Source of the DNA: Membranipora membranacea
Lineage: Eukaryota > Bryozoa > Gymnolaemata > Cheilostomatida > Membraniporidae
DNA length: 64,000 nucleotides
Direction: 5' to 3'
Assembly: GCA_914767715.1 (NCBI GenBank)
Contig: OU612066.1
Span: forward strand, 5,711,001 to 5,775,000
Each line of letters opens with the position of its first letter. The first letter of the stretch is position 1. A program made the position numbers and the translations under genes. This document shows positions 62,601 through 64,000 of this stretch, piece by piece. Under the pieces are notes generated by a model. That model saw only the letters and a list, made by a program, of their open reading frames with translations, made no database searches and was not told the DNA's origin.

Positions 62601-63812
62601 GTGTGTTTGTATGATTATTCCGCCTTCGTAACAATACAGCATACCACTGACGGGAATCTATCATTTGTGTATTTTACAATTATGATGTTATATAATTTCC
62701 TCACTCAACTTTTCTCTGTTTTAGGTCTATCTACAGCATTTACAAGCATTATTATCTCTGTCCACATTTACTGCCCTCTGGCTCACTATTCTAGATTTTA
62801 TGGATAAATATATGCATGCAGATCAGAGTGATCAACTGGTAAGCAGAATTATGTGATTACTTTATGTCTAGACTTCTTTGTTCCTAGTTCTAAGCTCTTA
62901 GGTTAAGCTTACTTAGAACTGGTACAAAACCATCTTGTATGCACTATCTCATAAAAATGATGGCTATATAAAATAAAAGGGATTAGAAGAGTGCTGTCTG
63001 CAGCCAGTTGTATTGCTGTATGCTCAGGGTCACCTGTGTAATTGTGTGATCAATTGTGTCCGATTTGTGCTGAATAACAAATTTCTGCTTCTTAATCATT
63101 TGCTTCTCGCTATTTTAGATGGAGGGAATACCAGAGTTACTGAAGAACATGTTACTTGTAATGGGAGGAATGGATATATTCTACGAGCTGGAACTTAGTC
63201 CTAGAGTAGAAACACAACTGTGCAGGTTAACCTGTGACAGACTTAACACTTTCTTACCTGCGCTCAAAAGAGAACTGTTCCCTGTTGGTAAGTTAAGCTG
63301 CTGATGGTCTTTGAATAATCTGTGGCCTGTCATTGCCTGCTAGTAGTTTTGAGGTCGACTGGTTTTCACACTATTAGTAAATCCAGATACAGGGGAGAGT
63401 CTAGAACTAGAAAATCTGGGAAGTTGAGAAGAAAACATATTTATAATATGATATGGTGTATCTATCTTACTGTGTCTGTAGTTATAATATGATATGGTGT
63501 ATCTATCTTACTGTGTCTGTAGTTGTAATATGATATGGTGTATCTATCTTACTGTGTCTGTAGTGACCGTAAATTTTGCTTTTGCACGACACGCTATGTT
63601 GATAAATTGAATGCTATTGGCTGCCTGATGGATGTGTTTGCTCATTTTGCATGCTGCTCTTTTATCCAATTTTAGAAGCAGAGTCACAAACTCAGTTACC
63701 GCCTCAGGCCTCATCACCTGATGCCTCTAACACTGCTATCAATACTGATCAGCCAACATCACCTGCTATAGCCCCTGGTAATACATTTAACTGTTTTGTG
63801 ACAAGCTACTAA
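32660..63812 (+). CDS. GBF1: Golgi brefeldin A-resistant Arf guanine nucleotide exchange factor 1 (GBF1)
   Basis: Thirty-four exons keep frame to give about 1,725 residues (human 1,859). Exons 1-17: 32660-32758, 32987-33053, 33272-33403, 33739-33857, 34880-34988, 35274-35383, 35728-36037, 36415-36509, 36812-36874, 37191-37266, 37467-37681, 37858-37956, 38182-38376, 39159-39276, 39629-39765, 40039-40235, 41098-41347. Exons 18-34: 55857-56003, 56252-56424, 57144-57243, 57580-57824, 58267-58444, 58703-58824, 59175-59328, 59675-59882, 60177-60370, 60695-60947, 61179-61292, 61591-61658, 61867-62044, 62298-62530, 62725-62838, 63119-63287, 63676-63812. GBF1 loads GTP on Arf1 at the ER-Golgi intermediate compartment to recruit COPI. 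In order it shows the DCB region ([14 protein letters not shown]), the HUS region with box NYDCD (543-547), Sec7 (about 658-848) with the glutamic finger in RLPGESPV (Glu739), and HDS blocks ([49 protein letters not shown]). The DCB-HUS linker (exons 7-9) is Gln/Ser/Thr-rich and divergent. The last exon either reads to a stop at 63812 or splices on at 63778. Confidence 0.95.
36173..36363. repeat. Foldback element in GBF1 intron 7
   Basis: The sequence from AATACTGCTCTACA (36173) pairs, with about 20% divergence, with the reverse complement ending in CTAGAGCAGCATTT (about 36363). Arms of roughly 75-90 bases meet with almost no loop. Confidence 0.75.
38740..38775 (+). other. Possible 36-base in-frame cassette exon of GBF1
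   Basis: Between exons 13 and 14 a good acceptor (TTATTTCTACAG) is followed by 12 open codons ([12 protein letters not shown]) and a weak donor (AAG|GTAGCC). Both flanking exons are phase 0, so inclusion would add 12 residues just after the HUS box region. Known GBF1 proteins join SK directly to NAFPV, so the main form must skip it. It could be chance. Confidence 0.3.
41811..44703 (-). CDS. Kv-type potassium channel, nested gene A
   Basis: Three exons in transcript order: 43724-44703, 43387-43559, 41811-42157, giving 499 residues. The T1 domain covers about 24-118, with the zinc-binding H-x5-C-x20-CC at His88, Cys94 and Cys115-116 as in Shab/Shaw/Shal channels. S1 is at about 166-187. A loop sequon (NLT, about 202) and S2 with FALEVIIR (charge-transfer Phe and Glu) follow, then S3 with Asp269. 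S4 reads [15 protein letters not shown], with only Arg315 and Arg318. The pore filter TVGYGD is at 395-400. S6 has ALPVAII, in which Ala428 replaces the second Pro of PVP. The C-tail is short, with SEQSEQSE repeats. The channel should conduct K+ selectively at the plasma membrane; voltage dependence is probably weak. A splice acceptor 13 bases before the ATG suggests a 5' UTR intron. Its second coding intron holds a large foldback element. Confidence 0.93.
42414..43327. repeat. Large foldback transposon with an inserted segment in one arm
   Basis: The left arm, 42414 to about 42640, begins TAAGGTTATGATACCA. Its reverse complement occurs in two pieces: about 42655-42780, and 43206-43327, which ends TGGTATCATAACCTTA. 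The break in the right arm contains about 425 unrelated bases (42781-43205). The hairpin core pairs GTTTTCCCCGAATTGC with its complement. It fills most of the intron between exons 2 and 3 of channel gene A. No transposase frame is visible. Confidence 0.88.
44704..45300. other. Spacer between nested channel genes A and B
   Basis: 597 bases hold the promoter side of gene A and the 3' flank of gene B. It is AT-rich, and I see nothing else apart from the probable 5' UTR splice acceptor of gene A (about 44717). Confidence 0.5.
45301..47677 (-). CDS. Kv-type potassium channel, nested gene B
   Basis: Exons 46716-47677, 46124-46299 and 45301-45641 give 492 residues with the same intron positions and phases (2, then 1) as its three neighbours. 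T1 carries His84, Cys90 and Cys111-112. The S1-S2 loop has an N-glycosylation sequon (NLT, about 198). S2 contains FFIEIIIR. S4 reads [15 protein letters not shown] with only Arg309 and Arg312. The filter TVGYGD is at 390-395, and the S6 hinge is ALPVAII. The C-terminal tail is longer than in gene D, basic after S6 ([11 protein letters not shown]), and ends SARF. It has the greatest divergence in S2-S3 among genes A-C. Function: a K+ channel subunit, able in principle to tetramerise with its paralogs through T1 (inference). Confidence 0.92.
47678..49454. other. Spacer between nested channel genes B and C
   Basis: 1,777 bases, the longest gap in the cluster, contain the promoter side of gene B, a MITE at 48013-48397 and AAGGAGTTG / CAACTCC inverted motifs at about 48714-48740. 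No exon remnants of a fifth channel are visible. Confidence 0.55.
48013..48397. mobile_element. MITE with 22-base terminal inverted repeats
   Basis: The ends are TTAAAGGGCAACCAAGGTTT (48013) and its complement finishing GGTTGCCCTTTAA (48397). The interior of about 340 bases is non-coding. A TTAA at each tip is compatible with a TTAA-type target-site duplication, though the tip palindrome makes this ambiguous. Confidence 0.75.
49455..52298 (-). CDS. Kv-type potassium channel, nested gene C
   Basis: Exons 51310-52298, 50245-50417 and 49455-49780 give 495 residues. I chose the ATG at 52298 (MAEEAEEIP) because gene B begins with a similar MAEDIEQEP. An in-frame ATG at 52382 would add 28 hydrophobic and basic residues and lies across a possible splice acceptor (GGTTGCAG). 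T1 has His90, Cys96 and Cys117-118. The S1-S2 loop has two sequons (NET, NSS). S2 is FFIEIILR. S4 is [15 protein letters not shown] with Arg318 and Arg321 only. The filter is at 398-403 and the S6 hinge ALPVAII. The C-tail is strongly basic ([13 protein letters not shown]), then Ser/Asp-rich, resembling gene A. It is probably the closest paralog of A. Confidence 0.92.
50631..50722. repeat. Hairpin element beside an A-box-like tRNA fragment
   Basis: AGACAATCTGCAAACCTCTC (from 50631) pairs with GAGAGGTTGGTTATTGTCT (ending 50722). Just before it, TTTAGCTCAGTGGTGATAGCC (about 50594-50614) looks like a tRNA D-arm/A box, so the unit may be a tRNA-headed SINE. Confidence 0.6.
52299..53103. other. 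Spacer between nested channel genes C and D
   Basis: 805 bases contain the promoter side of gene C and the 3' flank of gene D. No repeat or exon is apparent. Confidence 0.5.
53104..55423 (-). CDS. Kv-type potassium channel, nested gene D (most divergent)
   Basis: Exons 54438-55423, 53779-53951 and 53104-53309 give 454 residues. T1 keeps His85, Cys91 and Cys112-113. A sequon (NRT, about 200) lies in a long S1-S2 loop. S2 reads [10 protein letters not shown], so the charge-transfer phenylalanine three residues before the Glu is Leu here. S4 is [15 protein letters not shown] with Arg317 and Arg320. The filter TVGYGD is at 397-402, preceded by Ser instead of Ala (split codon). The S6 hinge is ALPIAII. 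The C-terminus stops about 15 residues after S6, far shorter than in A-C. It is the first gene of the array in transcription order. It lies only 434 bases from GBF1 exon 18 (55857), on the opposite strand. Confidence 0.92.
55424..55856. other. Promoter side of channel gene D, inside the end of GBF1 intron 17
   Basis: Only 433 bases separate the gene D start codon from GBF1 exon 18, so the gene D promoter must sit within the last few hundred bases of the GBF1 intron or overlap the exon. I see no repeat here. Confidence 0.5.
56791..56818. repeat. Dispersed palindrome, copy 4 (perfect)
   Basis: AGAGTAAGGATATA followed by its exact complement is a perfect 28-base palindrome in GBF1 intron 19, the same unit as the three MVK-intron copies. 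Confidence 0.75.
57883..57992. repeat. Foldback element in GBF1 intron 21
   Basis: Arms of about 48 bases (from AGTTTAAGTGCATAATTT, and ending TATCGCTTAAACT) surround a 15-base loop. The inner arm TGGTAGTAGCATTTCA belongs to a dispersed family with relatives near 17660, 24050, 30750 and 34235. Confidence 0.75.
58885..58985. repeat. Small inverted-repeat element in GBF1 intron 23
   Basis: GCTTGATCCAGTTT...TTTGGAGTT at the left is matched in inverted, diverged form by AACTCCAAATTAATTCAAACC and GGATTTAGC at the right. It resembles the TTTGATCC-ended element in MVK intron 4. Confidence 0.5.
63441..63563. repeat. 41-base tandem repeat, three copies, in the last GBF1 intron
   Basis: Units at 63441-63481, 63482-63522 and 63523-63563 differ at one base. 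Each ends CTTACTGTGTCTGTAG, which looks like a splice acceptor. The true acceptor of the next exon is at 63675. Confidence 0.95.
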
Positions 63813-63823
63813 TTTGCATGTTA

Positions 63824-63829
63824 AATAAA
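63824..63829 (+). terminator. Candidate polyadenylation signal of GBF1
   Basis: AATAAA lies 12 bases after the in-frame stop reached if exon 34 is read through to 63812. This favours a terminal exon ending here, although that leaves a very short 3' UTR and a C-tail shorter than in vertebrate GBF1. Confidence 0.4.
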
Positions 63830-64000
63830 ATAATGTCGGTGAGGGTTAGGTTTTGTTTTCTAATTTGCCGTTGTTGTGAGAATGCTTGGATACAAGCCTA
63901 GGGGTGTCAATCACCTGTTCTCTCTGTCTCATACCACTACCATCCCCCAAATAAGACAAGACAAACCAGAATATACAGTATACAAGGGCGATGTCAGAAA

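Noticed and set aside
1-64000. Prokaryotic features such as operons, CRISPR arrays or Shine-Dalgarno sites
   Set aside because: The window is clearly eukaryotic, and no regularly spaced direct repeats of CRISPR type are present.

Overview
The window is eukaryotic and animal-like. It has intron-dense genes with GT-AG introns, AT-rich spacers full of foldback repeats, a decayed non-LTR retrotransposon, and orthologs of animal genes. The presence of Shaker-superfamily Kv channels with no clear subfamily, and the repeat-rich medium-sized introns, suggest an early-branching invertebrate (ctenophore, placozoan or sponge). The sequence alone does not decide which.

Layout. 1-11,379 holds no gene I can support, only inverted repeats, tRNA-derived fragments and a small tandem repeat. 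11,380-16,555 (+) is an 11-exon WDR76-type WD40 gene. 16,557-22,610 is a repeat-rich spacer with C-rich and purine-rich low-complexity DNA and a dead LINE fragment. 22,611-25,483 (-) is a CREC-family six-EF-hand protein of the calumenin/reticulocalbin type. 26,590-31,513 (-) is a complete mevalonate kinase in 9 exons. It lies head to head with GBF1 (+, 32,660 to about 63,812, 34 exons), the large Arf guanine-nucleotide exchange factor of the early secretory pathway.

The most striking region is GBF1 intron 17 (41,348-55,856, 14.5 kb), which cuts the Sec7 catalytic domain in two. Nested in it on the opposite strand are four tandem, complete, three-exon voltage-gated-type K+ channel genes. All four share intron positions and phases, and all keep an H-x5-C-x20-CC zinc T1 domain and a perfect TVGYGD filter. 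All four have also lost most of the usual S4 charges: only two arginines remain in the core, aligning with Shaker R3 and R4. All four also lack the second proline of the S6 PxP hinge. They look like a lineage-specific K+ channel subfamily with a stripped-down voltage sensor and gate, expanded inside a housekeeping gene.

Exon boundaries were set by hand from splice sites, reading-frame continuity and remembered family sequences. Every multi-exon model closes in frame with no internal stop.
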